NCBI GenBank assembly: GCA_937983075.1 | Contig: CALKAQ010000020.1 | Location: forward strand, 1-29,671 | Length of the DNA stretch: 29,671 nt | Reading direction: 5' to 3' | Origin: an uncultured bacterium | GTDB taxonomy: Bacteria > Bacillota > Limnochordia > DTU080 > JAAYLA01 | Shown here: piece after piece, positions 7,556-16,450 of the stretch | Position numbering within the stretch: the stretch's first letter is position 1 | Layout of the letters: every line of letters begins with the position of its first letter | The notes under the pieces: generated by a model | The model's input: the letters and a program-made list of their open reading frames with translations, nothing else | Told to the model about the DNA's origin: nothing | Databases searched by the model: none | Made by a program: the position numbers and the translations under genes

Positions 7556-8740
7556 ATGAGCTTGTTGCAAGAAGTACGCGCTGAAATTGCGGCTTTAAAC
7601 CATGTGCTCTACTTCAACTGGGGCGGTTCGGGCCCGTCGCCCGCCCGTGTGCTCGAAACGGCACACCGGGCGTTTGCCGCTCTCAACGACTCGTACGGTC
7701 CGATGGCGATACCCGCCCTTGAAGAAGCAGCACGGCTGCTGCAGCAGTGTCGGGCGGAACTGGCGCGGCTGCTGTCTTGCAGCATTAATGAAGTGGCGTT
7801 GATGGAAAGCACCAGTGACGGCATCAATCGCATCGCTTGGGGCTTACCTTGGCGGGCGGGAGACGAGGTCATCATCAGCGATGTCGAGCACATTTCAGGC
7901 ATCGCCCCCTGGCTGCATCTGGCCAAACGGTTTGGAATCCGGGTGGTGCGTGCGTCCATTGCGGCGGATTACGGTGATCCCACTCCGATTCTTTCGCGTG
8001 TGACGGACCGCACACGCCTTGTATTTGTCAGCCACGTGTCGTATAAAACCGGAGCGGTGCTGCCGTTGGAGGACATCGCCAAAGAGGCGGAACGGCGCGG
8101 TTTTCTCGTCGGTGTGGACGGTGCTCAGGCCATAGGCCAATTTGCGGTTGCTCCACGGGAACTGGGCGTTCACTTTTATGCGCTGCCCGGCCAAAAATGG
8201 CTGCTCGGACCCGATGGAACGGGAGCGCTTTTCGTTCGAGAAGACGTCCTGGATACGCTGATGCCTTCGACCGTCGGCTGGGCTTCGCTGCGAAGCGAGC
8301 GCACGGATGACGATCGATGCGATTTTCACTCCAACGCTCGACGCTACGAAGTGGCTGGGCGCTTTGTGCCGGCGTTTGCCGCTCTTGCCGAGGCGATCGG
8401 GCTTATTCGGCAAATTGGCCTCGATGTGATTCAACAGCGCATACGCGAGCTGGCCGCGCGTATGGTCGACGGGCTGCGTGCGTTGCCCCAAATTCGACTG
8501 GTTTCCGAGATGTCCGAGCCGCCGGCGACCGGATTGATTGCCATGGAGATTTACGGCATCGATCCGTCGGACGTGGTGAAACGACTGTGGGAAGAACACC
8601 GGGTCGTCTGTCGGTGGATCGACGAACCGCGGCTTTTGCGATTTTCCGTTCATGCGTTTAACGATGAACGTGAAATTGATCAAGTGGTCGAAGCCGTACG
8701 TGCGGTGTTGGCCTCCTACGTTGAAACTAAAAGTCAGTAA
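7556..8740 (+). CDS. Class V aminotransferase (PLP-dependent, CsdA/isopenicillin-epimerase-like)
   Basis: 394 residues, fold type I PLP enzyme. The pyridine-binding Asp is D188 in VDGAQAIG, the Schiff-base lysine is K214 in PGQKWLLGPDGTGAL, and the phosphate cup includes ESTSDGIN near residue 84. The PGQKW form of the lysine motif and the absence of an obvious catalytic Cys loop separate it from NifS/SufS cysteine desulfurases; it resembles the cysteine lyase / epimerase-like subgroup of class V. Substrate unknown. The start is ATG, with AGGAGG nine nucleotides upstream. It ends 177 nt before ctsR, and a CtsR-like half-site pair overlaps its stop (see findings). Confidence 0.85.
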   Translation: MSLLQEVRAEIAALNHVLYFNWGGSGPSPARVLETAHRAFAALNDSYGPMAIPALEEAARLLQQCRAELARLLSCSINEVALMESTSDGINRIAWGLPWRAGDEVIISDVEHISGIAPWLHLAKRFGIRVVRASIAADYGDPTPILSRVTDRTRLVFVSHVSYKTGAVLPLEDIAKEAERRGFLVGVDGAQAIGQFAVAPRELGVHFYALPGQKWLLGPDGTGALFVREDVLDTLMPSTVGWASLRSERTDDDRCDFHSNARRYEVAGRFVPAFAALAEAIGLIRQIGLDVIQQRIRELAARMVDGLRALPQIRLVSEMSEPPATGLIAMEIYGIDPSDVVKRLWEEHRVVCRWIDEPRLLRFSVHAFNDEREIDQVVEAVRAVLASYVETKSQ

Positions 8741-8824
8741 AGGTCAGCGATCAGACTGCGTTTGTCACGAAAGCTTTTGAGAAAGGACATTCCGGATTTG
8801 TGCTCGGAAAGTTTCAGCTTTCGC

Positions 8825-8854
8825 TTGCATGGAATACACTGGTATGGATATAAT
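8825..8854 (+). promoter_or_regulatory. Sigma-A promoter of the ctsR operon
   Basis: TTGCAT (8825-8830), 18-nt spacer, perfect TATAAT (8849-8854). Predicted transcription start is about 8861, directly at the CtsR operator. Confidence 0.8.
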
Positions 8855-8864
8855 GAAGGTGAAA

Positions 8865-8881
8865 GGTCAGGGAAGGTCAAA
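8865..8881 (+). promoter_or_regulatory. CtsR operator
   Basis: GGTCAGG-GAA-GGTCAAA matches the CtsR heptad direct repeat (GGTCAAA, three-base gap, GGTCAAA), with the second heptad perfect. It begins 10 nt after the -10 box, covering the transcription start, as expected for autoregulation of ctsR-mcsA-mcsB-clpC with release on heat shock. Confidence 0.88.
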
Positions 8882-8917
8882 CCGGGAGGAGGACGCTGGT
8901 GGGGGGAAGCTTAAAGC

Positions 8918-9382
8918 ATGAGTACCTTGGCGGCCAAAATCGAAAGATACCTTAAACACCTCCTCGACCAGGAACAGGACGGCACCATTGAAGTGCGCCG
9001 CTGCGATTTGGCAGAGACATTCGGCTGTGTTCCTTCCCAGATTAATTACGTTCTCGCCACTCGATTTACACCTGAAAAAGGTTATTTAATCGAGAGTCGC
9101 CGCGGGGGCGGAGGGTACATCCGGATCACCCGGGCAAAGGTGCAGCACGGGCTCGCTTCGCCGTCAGCGTATTATCGTCAAATTGGACGGCGCGTGAGCG
9201 AGGAGGAAGCCGAGCTCATCATACAGCGTCTCATGAAGACCGGTGCCCTCGACAAGCGGCGAGCTACGTTGATTCGGGCGGCGTTGCGCAAAGAGACGGC
9301 GTGGGTCGATCCGATGCTGCGCCCGATCGTGCGGGCGGTGCTTTTGAAAGGCATGCTGCTGCTCGTCTTGCAGGATGTGTAG
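8918..9382 (+). CDS. ctsR: Transcriptional repressor of class III heat-shock genes CtsR
   Basis: 154 residues. The N-terminal winged helix-turn-helix covers about residues 1-72, and its wing carries RRGGGGYIRI, the glycine-rich thermosensing loop (G63-G66) typical of CtsR; the C-terminal four-helix domain includes DKRRATLIRAAL and mediates dimerisation and adaptor contact. It represses clp genes at normal temperature and is inactivated on heat and degraded through McsB and ClpCP. First gene of a four-gene operon with its own operator just upstream. The start is ATG 8918, with GGGGGA about ten nucleotides upstream. Length matches the family. Confidence 0.97.
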   Translation: MSTLAAKIERYLKHLLDQEQDGTIEVRRCDLAETFGCVPSQINYVLATRFTPEKGYLIESRRGGGGYIRITRAKVQHGLASPSAYYRQIGRRVSEEEAELIIQRLMKTGALDKRRATLIRAALRKETAWVDPMLRPIVRAVLLKGMLLLVLQDV

Positions 9383-9440
9383 TTTTAGTCGGCAAGATGT
9401 CCTGCAGCGATGCTGATCTTGCCACGGAGAGGTGAGCGGG

Positions 9441-9950
9441 ATGTTGTGCGATGCTTGCGGGAAACGAATCGCGACCGTCCATGTGACCAAAGTGATCAAC
9501 AACGAAAAAACCGAAGCGCACCTTTGTCAAGAATGTGCACACGAACAAGGCCAGATGAGTTTTATGACAGAGCCGTCGTCTACTTTCCACAACATCCTCG
9601 CGGGGTTGTTTGAGCCGGAAACGGTGATCAGCGGCCGTCCGATACGAACTCGGGTTCGCTGCGAAAACTGCGGTTTGAGCTTCGGCGATTTTCGGCGGCT
9701 CGGTCATCTCGGATGCAATCATTGCTACGAGACGTTCCACCAACAACTGGAGCCGCTCATACGGCGTGTTCAAGGCAGCACCCGCCATACCGGAAAAGTC
9801 CCCCGCATCGAAGGACGGGAACGTTTGGTCAGGGAACGGGAACTGGAAAGGCTTCGCAAGGAATTGGCCGAAGCCATTGCACAGGAAGCTTACGAACGAG
9901 CCGCCGTCATTCGCGACCGCATCCGCGAACTTGAAGCGGAGCAAGATTAA
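9441..9950 (+). CDS. mcsA: McsA, activator of protein-arginine kinase
   Basis: 169 residues. Four CxxC zinc motifs are visible: CDAC (3-6), CQEC, CENC and CNHC, with a C-terminal UvrB/UvrC-type coiled coil (ending RDRIRELEAEQ). McsA binds and activates McsB and shields CtsR from it; its zinc fingers sense thiol and metal stress. The start is ATG 9441, because GGAGAGG sits about eight nucleotides upstream and family members begin ML-C; the GTG at 9432 lies inside that ribosome site. It follows ctsR by 58 nt and precedes mcsB by 47 nt. Confidence 0.96.
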   Translation: MLCDACGKRIATVHVTKVINNEKTEAHLCQECAHEQGQMSFMTEPSSTFHNILAGLFEPETVISGRPIRTRVRCENCGLSFGDFRRLGHLGCNHCYETFHQQLEPLIRRVQGSTRHTGKVPRIEGRERLVRERELERLRKELAEAIAQEAYERAAVIRDRIRELEAEQD

Positions 9951-9997
9951 AGGAAAGCCTTGCGCTGTAGGAATTGGCAGGGGAGGGGCAAGCAGGC

Positions 9998-11062
9998 ATG
10001 TCACTCGGCGACATCGTTAAGAAAATGTCAAGTGAATGGATGAAGGGAACGGGGCCGGAGAACGACATTGTCATAGGAAGCCGCGTGCGGCTGGCCAGAA
10101 ACATCGTCGGCATTCCGTTCCCGGCTGTGGCTGGAGAAGATCAGCTGCGCCAAGTGGTTGACCTTGTGGCCAAAGCGACCGAGAAAAACAGCCGCATCAA
10201 TCCCGAAATGTATGAGTTCGTTCGTATGCAAGAAGTCCCGCTCCTCGAACGCCAACTTCTCGTCGAAAAACATCTGATCAGTCCGCAGCACACGGAACAG
10301 GTGAAGTACAAAGCCGTCGTTTTGCGCAAGGATGAGGCGGCGTCGATCATGGTCAACGAAGAGGACCACTTGCGTATTCAAGCGTTGTTCCCCGGCTTGC
10401 AGCTGCTCAATGCGTGGGAATTATGCAATGAGATCGATGACGGCTATGAGGAGACGCTGGCTTATGCTTTCTCCGATGATTGGGGGTACCTCACTTCGTG
10501 TCCGACAAACGTCGGCACGGGTATGCGGGCTTCGATTATGGTTCACCTGCCGGTCCTCGCCATGACGGGGCAGGTCCAGCGCATGATGGGGGCTGTCACT
10601 CAATTCGGTTTGGCCGTACGCGGTTTGTACGGTGAAGGGACCGAGTTTCTCGGCAACATCTTTCAGCTTTCCAACCAAGTGACATTGGGGCATACCGAAG
10701 AGGAAATCATTCAGCACCTGACCAATGTCACACAGCAAATCATCAATCAAGAGCGGGCAGCCCGGGAACACATATTGCGGCGTGGCAAGACACAGTTGGA
10801 AGATCGAATTTGGCGTTCGTACGGCATCCTCTCCCATGCCCGGTCGATTAGTACACAAGAAGCGATGCAGCTGCTATCTGACGTACGGCTTGGCATCGAT
10901 CTCGGCTTGCTGCGCGGGATCGAAGGGCGGATATTGCAAGAACTGTTGGTGATGATCCGTCCCGCACATCTGCAGCAAATGATGGGGCGCGAACTTTCCG
11001 CACCCGAAAGGGATGTGCATCGAGCTGCATTGATTCGTGAGCGCATTGCGATACCGCGGTAA
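9998..11062 (+). CDS. mcsB: Protein-arginine kinase McsB
   Basis: 354 residues, phosphagen-kinase fold. It phosphorylates arginine residues on misfolded proteins and CtsR, marking them for ClpCP. Kinase signatures are present: GSRVRLARN near the N-terminus, VNEEDHLRIQ (the NEEDH loop) and CPTNVGTGMRAS (the guanidino-kinase CPTN region without the creatine-kinase active cysteine pattern). The C-terminal domain contains the phosphoarginine-binding region. The start is ATG 9998, with GGGGAGGGG about ten nucleotides upstream; the TTG frame at 9974 is an unsupported extension across that site. Confidence 0.96.
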   Translation: MSLGDIVKKMSSEWMKGTGPENDIVIGSRVRLARNIVGIPFPAVAGEDQLRQVVDLVAKATEKNSRINPEMYEFVRMQEVPLLERQLLVEKHLISPQHTEQVKYKAVVLRKDEAASIMVNEEDHLRIQALFPGLQLLNAWELCNEIDDGYEETLAYAFSDDWGYLTSCPTNVGTGMRASIMVHLPVLAMTGQVQRMMGAVTQFGLAVRGLYGEGTEFLGNIFQLSNQVTLGHTEEEIIQHLTNVTQQIINQERAAREHILRRGKTQLEDRIWRSYGILSHARSISTQEAMQLLSDVRLGIDLGLLRGIEGRILQELLVMIRPAHLQQMMGRELSAPERDVHRAALIRERIAIPR

Positions 11063-11130
11063 GGCAATGGGGAATATGCTTAGTTCCCGTGAGGATTACG
11101 GACGAAGATGACAAAGGATGGTGAAAGCTG

Positions 11131-13599
11131 ATGTTTGGGAGATTCACGGAGCGAGCTCAAAAAGTAGTCGTCCTCTCTCAAGAAGAGGCTCGACGTTTAG
11201 GGCACAACGTCGTGGGAACCGAGCACATTCTGCTGGGTTTGGCAGCTGAAGGCGAAGGTGTTGCCGCCCGCGGACTCCAGGCAATGCAGATTAGCTTGGA
11301 AAAAGTTCGGGCGGAAGTGGAAAAGGTCATTGGACGCGGCGAGGGGACGCCACAGGGCAATATTGGTTTCACGCCTCGTGCAAAGCGTGTGTTGGAGTTG
11401 GCGTTTGACGAAGCCCGCCAACTCGGTCACACCTACATCGGCACGGAGCACATTTTGTTGGGCTTGATTCGTGAAGGCGAAGGAGTCGCAGCTCAAGTTC
11501 TGAAAAACTTGGGGGCGGATTTGGACAAGGTGCGCAAGCACATCATCGATCTGCTCGGCGGAGGTCCCACTACGGGGGCCAAGGCTTCGCGTGCGCGCAA
11601 GACTCCGACGCTTGATCAATTCGGTCGCGATCTGACTGAACTCGCCCGTGAAGGCAAATTGGATCCCGTGATCGGCCGTGACAAGGAAATTCAGCGAGTG
11701 ATCCAGGTCCTGTCGCGTCGGACGAAAAACAACCCGTGCCTCATCGGTGAACCGGGTGTTGGGAAAACCGCCATCGCCGAGGGACTGGCACAGAAAATCG
11801 TCGAAGGCGACATTCCCGAAACGCTCGCCGACAAGCGTGTTGTCACGCTCGATCTCGGTGCGCTCGTCGCCGGCTCCAAATTCCGCGGCGAATTCGAAGA
11901 GCGTCTGAAGAAGGTCATGGATGAAATCCGCAGCTCGGGCGACGTCATCTTGTTCATCGACGAAATGCACACCATCATCGGTGCCGGTGCCGCTGAAGGC
12001 GCGATTGATGCATCAAATATCTTGAAGCCTGCTTTGGCCCGTGGTGAGCTGCAGGCCATCGGAGCAACCACGCTTGACGAGTACCGCAAGTACGTCGAAA
12101 AAGATGCCGCTCTCGAGCGCCGTTTCCAGCCCGTTTACGTCGATGAGCCGAGCGTCGAGGATACCATTTTGATCTTGGAAGGCTTGCGCGACCGTTACGA
12201 AGCCCATCACCGAGTCAAGATCACCGATGAATCGCTGGTGGCCGCCGCACGCCTTGCCGATCGCTACGTATCCGATCGTTTTCTGCCGGACAAAGCGATC
12301 GACTTGATCGACGAAGCGGCATCCAAGGTGCGACTGCAGGCTTTGGTCGCTCCGCCTGAGCTCAAGGAGCTCGAGGAGAAAATCGAAGAAACGCGCATCG
12401 AGAAAGAGTCGGCCATCAAGAACGAGGAATTCGAAAAGGCGGCCAACCTGCGTGATCAAGAACAAAAGATGTACGAAGAACTGGAGCAGAAGCGACAGGA
12501 GTGGAAGAACAACCGCAGCCGCACGGAAGCGACCGTCACTCCGGAGGACATTGCTCAGGTGGTATCCAGCTGGACCGGAATTCCTGTGACGAAGCTGAAG
12601 GAAGAAGAAAGCGAACGTCTGCTCAAGCTCGAAGAAGTGCTGCATCAGCGTGTCATTGCGCAGGATGAGGCCATCAGTGCGGTCAGTCGGGCCATTCGCA
12701 GGGCACGTGCCGGGCTGAAAGATGTGAAGCGCCCGATCGGTTCGTTTATCTTCCTGGGGCCGACCGGTGTCGGAAAGACCGAGCTCGCACGGGCCTTGGC
12801 GGAAGCGCTGTTCGGCGACGAAGATGCGATGATTCGCATCGACATGTCCGAGTACATGGAGCGCCATACGGTGTCGCGGCTCGTCGGTGCGCCTCCGGGA
12901 TACGTCGGTTACGACGAGGGCGGGCAGTTGACCGAACGGGTGCGGCGTCGTCCGTACTCCGTCGTCTTGCTTGACGAGGTGGAAAAGGCGCATCCCGAAG
13001 TGTTCAACATCTTGCTGCAAGTGCTTGAAGACGGCCGTTTGACCGACGCCAAGGGCCGCACCGTCGACTTCCGGAATACGGTGCTGATCATGACGTCGAA
13101 CGTCGGTGCGCATGCGATTCAACGCGAAAGCACCATCGGGTTCACTCTGGAAAAAGACGAGACCCGGTCTTACGAAGACATGAAGAACAAAGTAATGGAA
13201 GAGCTCCGGAAGACGTTCCGCCCCGAATTTCTCAACCGGATTGACGAGATCATCGTTTTCCACGCTCTGAACAAAGAGCATCTCAAAGAAATCGTTGAGA
13301 TTATGGTCAACGATTTCGCGGCTCAACTGCTCGAGCGGGATGTCACGGTTGAGTTCACACAGGCAGCGAAAGATCTCATTGCAGAAAAGGGCTACGATCC
13401 CGATTACGGTGCGCGCCCGCTGCGCAGAGCGATCCAGCGGTTTATCGAAAATCCGCTGGCTGAAGAAATGCTGCGGGGCACGTACCAAGCCGGCGATAAA
13501 ATCATCGTTGATGCCGCAGACGGAGAGTTCGTCTTCCGAAAGGCTGAACCCGTTGAGAGCGCAACCACCGGTTCTGAAGGTTCGAGTGTGGACAAGTAA
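11131..13599 (+). CDS. clpC: ATP-dependent Clp protease ATPase subunit ClpC
   Basis: 822 residues, AAA+ unfoldase that feeds ClpP. Two Clp-N repeats occupy about residues 1-140; the first AAA domain has Walker A GEPGVGKT (206-213) and Walker B ILFIDEMHT; the middle domain with its UVR-like coiled coil is at about 410-475; the second AAA domain has GPTGVGKT (about 545-552) and VVLLDEVEKAHP. The D2-small domain ends with the canonical YDPDYGARPLRRAIQ. The N and M domains are those of ClpC, not ClpB or ClpE, and McsB/McsA upstream are its adaptor system. The start is ATG 11131. A strong terminator follows 14 nt after the stop, ending the operon. Confidence 0.98.
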   Translation: MFGRFTERAQKVVVLSQEEARRLGHNVVGTEHILLGLAAEGEGVAARGLQAMQISLEKVRAEVEKVIGRGEGTPQGNIGFTPRAKRVLELAFDEARQLGHTYIGTEHILLGLIREGEGVAAQVLKNLGADLDKVRKHIIDLLGGGPTTGAKASRARKTPTLDQFGRDLTELAREGKLDPVIGRDKEIQRVIQVLSRRTKNNPCLIGEPGVGKTAIAEGLAQKIVEGDIPETLADKRVVTLDLGALVAGSKFRGEFEERLKKVMDEIRSSGDVILFIDEMHTIIGAGAAEGAIDASNILKPALARGELQAIGATTLDEYRKYVEKDAALERRFQPVYVDEPSVEDTILILEGLRDRYEAHHRVKITDESLVAAARLADRYVSDRFLPDKAIDLIDEAASKVRLQALVAPPELKELEEKIEETRIEKESAIKNEEFEKAANLRDQEQKMYEELEQKRQEWKNNRSRTEATVTPEDIAQVVSSWTGIPVTKLKEEESERLLKLEEVLHQRVIAQDEAISAVSRAIRRARAGLKDVKRPIGSFIFLGPTGVGKTELARALAEALFGDEDAMIRIDMSEYMERHTVSRLVGAPPGYVGYDEGGQLTERVRRRPYSVVLLDEVEKAHPEVFNILLQVLEDGRLTDAKGRTVDFRNTVLIMTSNVGAHAIQRESTIGFTLEKDETRSYEDMKNKVMEELRKTFRPEFLNRIDEIIVFHALNKEHLKEIVEIMVNDFAAQLLERDVTVEFTQAAKDLIAEKGYDPDYGARPLRRAIQRFIENPLAEEMLRGTYQAGDKIIVDAADGEFVFRKAEPVESATTGSEGSSVDK

Positions 13600-13612
13600 A
13601 CGCAACAGGCAG

Positions 13613-13655
13613 AACGGAATGTGCAGGTCCTCGTTGGCCTGCACATTCCGTTTTT
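13613..13655 (+). terminator. Intrinsic terminator of the ctsR operon
   Basis: AACGGAATGTGCAGG (13613-13627) pairs perfectly with CCTGCACATTCCGTT (13638-13652), followed by TTT (13651-13655 all T). A 15-bp stem with a ten-base loop. Confidence 0.93.
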
Positions 13656-13692
13656 CGAAGGCGACGCAGCCGGGATTGGGCCGTCTTGAAAT

Positions 13693-13721
13693 TTGTGAGG
13701 ACATGTCGTGCCTGGTATAAT
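13693..13721 (+). promoter_or_regulatory. Extended -10 promoter for radA-disA
   Basis: TTGTGA (13693-13698), 17-nt spacer, TGGTATAAT with the perfect -10 at 13716-13721 and the TGn extension. It lies 33 nt before the radA start and directly after the clpC terminator, so radA-disA form a separate transcript. Confidence 0.8.
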
Positions 13722-13754
13722 AATGAAAGAGATTATGCGGTTCGGAGATGGCGC

Positions 13755-15152
13755 ATGCGGCCTAAACGGAAAACGCAATTTGTTTGCACGGAATGTGGCG
13801 CGACTGCAGCGAAATGGCAAGGGCGCTGCGGAGCTTGCGGCGCGTGGAACACGCTTGCGGAGGAGCTGATTCCCGCGCGGCAGCAACACGCCACCCTGGA
13901 CGCCGTGCCCACGGCTCAACCTCGGCCGCTCAGCGAACTCGGTAAAGTCGAAAATGTGCGTCGAATGACCGGTATCGACGAACTTGATCGCGTGCTGGGC
14001 GGCGGCATTGTGCCCGGTTCGGTGCTGCTGCTCGGCGGAGAGCCCGGCATCGGGAAGTCCACTTTGCTGTTGCAAGCGGCAAAGGCATTTGGTGAACGAT
14101 GGGGCCCCGTTTTATATGTATCCGGTGAAGAGTCCACCGAACAGATTCGGCTGCGCGCTGAACGGCTTGACTGCTTGACGCCGCATACGCTCGTATTGGC
14201 GGAAACCGATCTCGATCGCATTTTGGCTCATATTGAAGCCGTCCGGCCGGCTTTGATGATCATCGACTCCATCCAAACGATGGCGATGGGGCCCATCGAT
14301 GCCGCTCCGGGCAGCGTAGTTCAAGTGCGCGAAACGGCAAACGCCCTCCAACGGTTCGCCAAATGGCGCGGCATTCCGGTCGTTCTCGTTGGACACGTAA
14401 CCAAAGAGGGCGGCTTGGCGGGGCCGAAGGTGTTGGAACATTTGGTCGATGTCGTCCTGCATTTCGAAGGAGACCGACATACGCAATATCGGCTCTTGCG
14501 CGGCCTCAAGAATCGTTTTGGAAACACGAGTGAGCTGGGCATCTTCGAAATGCAAAAGGCCGGATTGGTACCGGTTCCGGATCCGTCCCAAGCGCTGTTG
14601 GCCGAGCGGCCCCGCAACACACCGGGGTCAAGCGTGACAGCCGGGCGGGAGGGGTCGCGCACACTGCTGCTTGAGGTCCAAGCGCTGGTAGGATCCACCC
14701 CGTTCGGGGGCACGCCGCGTCGCCAGGTTGCCGGATTGGACTACAACCGGGTGAGCATCATCATCGCGGTTCTGGAACGCAGATTGAGCCTACATCTTCA
14801 CAGCCAGGACATATATCTAAATGTAGCCGGCGGATTGCGAATGGATGAACCGGCGACCGATTTAAGCATTGCCGTTGCTATTGTATCCAGTTTGCGAAAT
14901 CGAGCGGTGGGGGATCAAACCGTTTTTTTCGGCGAAATCGGGCTTGCAGGCGAGGTGCGGGCGGTCAGTCAGGCAGGCCCTCGTCTGGAAGAAGCCGTCC
15001 GCCTTGGGTTTCAGCGAGCGATCATCCCTCAGGGAAATATCAAGGACACGGCGGGGGTAACTGGAATCGAAATCATTGGGGTTTCTACCGTCGGTCAGGC
15101 GTTGGAAGCGGCGCTGGCCGATGAGGCGCCAATGACGGATGCAGCGCTCTAA
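13755..15152 (+). CDS. radA: DNA repair protein RadA/Sms
   Basis: 465 residues, RecA-like ATPase that promotes branch migration of recombination intermediates. N-terminal C4 zinc finger (C11, C14, C25, C28), Walker A GGEPGIGKST (94-103), the RadA-specific KNRFG motif in the central domain, and a Lon-protease-like C-terminal domain whose serine-lysine dyad is not used. The start is ATG 13755, with CGGAGATG seven nucleotides upstream; the longer frame to 13686 would begin inside the promoter. RadA and DisA interact physically in Bacillus, which matches their pairing here. Confidence 0.97.
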   Translation: MRPKRKTQFVCTECGATAAKWQGRCGACGAWNTLAEELIPARQQHATLDAVPTAQPRPLSELGKVENVRRMTGIDELDRVLGGGIVPGSVLLLGGEPGIGKSTLLLQAAKAFGERWGPVLYVSGEESTEQIRLRAERLDCLTPHTLVLAETDLDRILAHIEAVRPALMIIDSIQTMAMGPIDAAPGSVVQVRETANALQRFAKWRGIPVVLVGHVTKEGGLAGPKVLEHLVDVVLHFEGDRHTQYRLLRGLKNRFGNTSELGIFEMQKAGLVPVPDPSQALLAERPRNTPGSSVTAGREGSRTLLLEVQALVGSTPFGGTPRRQVAGLDYNRVSIIIAVLERRLSLHLHSQDIYLNVAGGLRMDEPATDLSIAVAIVSSLRNRAVGDQTVFFGEIGLAGEVRAVSQAGPRLEEAVRLGFQRAIIPQGNIKDTAGVTGIEIIGVSTVGQALEAALADEAPMTDAAL

Positions 15153-15203
15153 TCTGGAGCGACTCAGTTGAGAGCACGGCAGACGGCAAGGGGAGGAACG
15201 ACG

Positions 15204-16280
15204 TTGGAAGAAGACTTCCGGAGCGACGACATATTATTTCAAACCCTCCGCCTCGTTGCGCCTGGGACGGCACTTCACGAAGGCCTCGAAGGAATCTTGA
15301 GGGCGGGAACCGGTGCATTGATTGTCGTCGGTGACAGCGATGAGGTCATGAGCATTGTGAACGGCGGCTTTCACATCGATGCGGAAATGACTCCGGCGGC
15401 GCTGTACGAGCTCGCAAAAATGGATGGGGCAATGGTGTTGTCATCGAACGCCAAGCGGATTTTGCGCGCCAACGCACATTTGGTGCCGAACCCGATGATT
15501 CCAACCGTGGAAACGGGCACCCGGCATCGCACGGCCGAGCGCGTGGCACGGCAGACCGGAGAATTGGTGATTGCCATTTCGGAGCGCCGCAACATGATTA
15601 CGCTTTATCGCGGCACGTTTCGCTACGTGCTGCGCGATCAGAGCGTTCTGCTTGCAAAGGCCAATCAGGCGCTGGCGACGCTCGAGAAATACAAGGCCGT
15701 TTTCGAGGAAACACTGACGAGCTTGAGCGCGCTTGAGTTTGAGGATTTGGCTACGCTTTATGACGTTGCCAGTGCCATTCAACGTGCGGAAATGGTCAAT
15801 CGCATTGCACGGGAAATCGAACGATACATTGTCGAGCTCGGCACCGAAGGCCGCTTGATTCACATGCAGCTTGAGGAGCTAATGGTCGACATTGAGGAAG
15901 AGGGTCTGTTGGTCATTCAAGACCATCGCACCGATGACGCAGAGCCTGCCGAGAAAATCCTCGAGACGATTGCACGCTGGTCATCCGAAGAATTGCTCGA
16001 TCTCAGTTTGATTGCACGGGCACTCGGATACACGGAGCACATGTCCAATCTCGACACTCCCGTCACACCCCGCGGTTACCGGGTGCTGCATAAGATCAAG
16101 CGACTGCCGACGTCCGTCATCAACAACCTCGTTCAGACGTTCCGCACACTGCCCGAAATACTCGCTGCATCGATTGACGCACTGGATGACGTGGAGGGCA
16201 TCGGGGAAGTACGTGCTCGCGCCATTAAAGAAGGTCTGCGCCGACTGCGCGAACAGGTATTGCTTGACCGCCACCTGTAA
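15204..16280 (+). CDS. disA: DNA integrity scanning protein DisA, diadenylate cyclase
   Basis: 358 residues. It condenses two ATP to cyclic di-AMP and scans DNA for lesions as an octamer. The cyclase domain shows DGA (74-76) and RHR (107-109), the two nucleotide-binding signatures; a helical linker follows, and a C-terminal helix-hairpin-helix DNA-binding domain contains VEGIGEVRARAI. The start is TTG 15204, with AAGGGGAGGA about seven nucleotides upstream; the open frame to 15168 lacks a ribosome site. In Bacillus yacL normally follows disA; here a minus-strand small gene follows instead. Gap to radA is 51 nt with no promoter seen. Confidence 0.96.
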   Translation: MEEDFRSDDILFQTLRLVAPGTALHEGLEGILRAGTGALIVVGDSDEVMSIVNGGFHIDAEMTPAALYELAKMDGAMVLSSNAKRILRANAHLVPNPMIPTVETGTRHRTAERVARQTGELVIAISERRNMITLYRGTFRYVLRDQSVLLAKANQALATLEKYKAVFEETLTSLSALEFEDLATLYDVASAIQRAEMVNRIAREIERYIVELGTEGRLIHMQLEELMVDIEEEGLLVIQDHRTDDAEPAEKILETIARWSSEELLDLSLIARALGYTEHMSNLDTPVTPRGYRVLHKIKRLPTSVINNLVQTFRTLPEILAASIDALDDVEGIGEVRARAIKEGLRRLREQVLLDRHL

Positions 16281-16373
16281 TGCCGGTCCCGCATGGTTGA
16301 GCCCGAAAAGCGGCGCTTTTGAATGCGGATGCCGAGGGAAGGGCGGCTGGAGACATCCTGAAGTTTCAGTGTA

Positions 16374-16415
16374 AAAGAAGGATGGGCACCGCGGACTGCG
16401 TATCACCGGGTGCCC
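16374..16415 (-). terminator. Probable terminator of the MazG-like gene
   Basis: On the minus strand GGGCACC (16415-16409) pairs with GGTGCCC (16390-16384) and is followed by ATCC and TTCTTTT. The loop is 18 nt. It lies 36 nt beyond the stop. The rest of the 170-nt gap 16281-16450 holds only a small AAAAGCG/CGCTTTT palindrome at about 16306-16320, a weak terminator candidate for disA. Confidence 0.5.
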
Positions 16416-16450
16416 GGAACTGGCCGTACGAAACGAAAAACGAGTGGCTC

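Noticed and set aside
7895..8683. 262-codon minus-strand frame across the aminotransferase
   Set aside because: Antisense shadow of a gene with clear PLP-enzyme motifs.
12013..13704. 563-codon minus-strand open frame across clpC
   Set aside because: Fully antisense to an unmistakable clpC; no ribosome site or recognisable domain. Long antisense frames arise from codon bias.
13686..13721. TTGAAA at 13686 as the radA -35 box
   Set aside because: Spacing to TATAAT is 24 nt, too long; TTGTGA at 13693 with 17 nt and an extended -10 fits better.
16281..16450. A small gene after disA
   Set aside because: Frames are short, lack ribosome sites, and the stretch contains terminator-like pairs instead.
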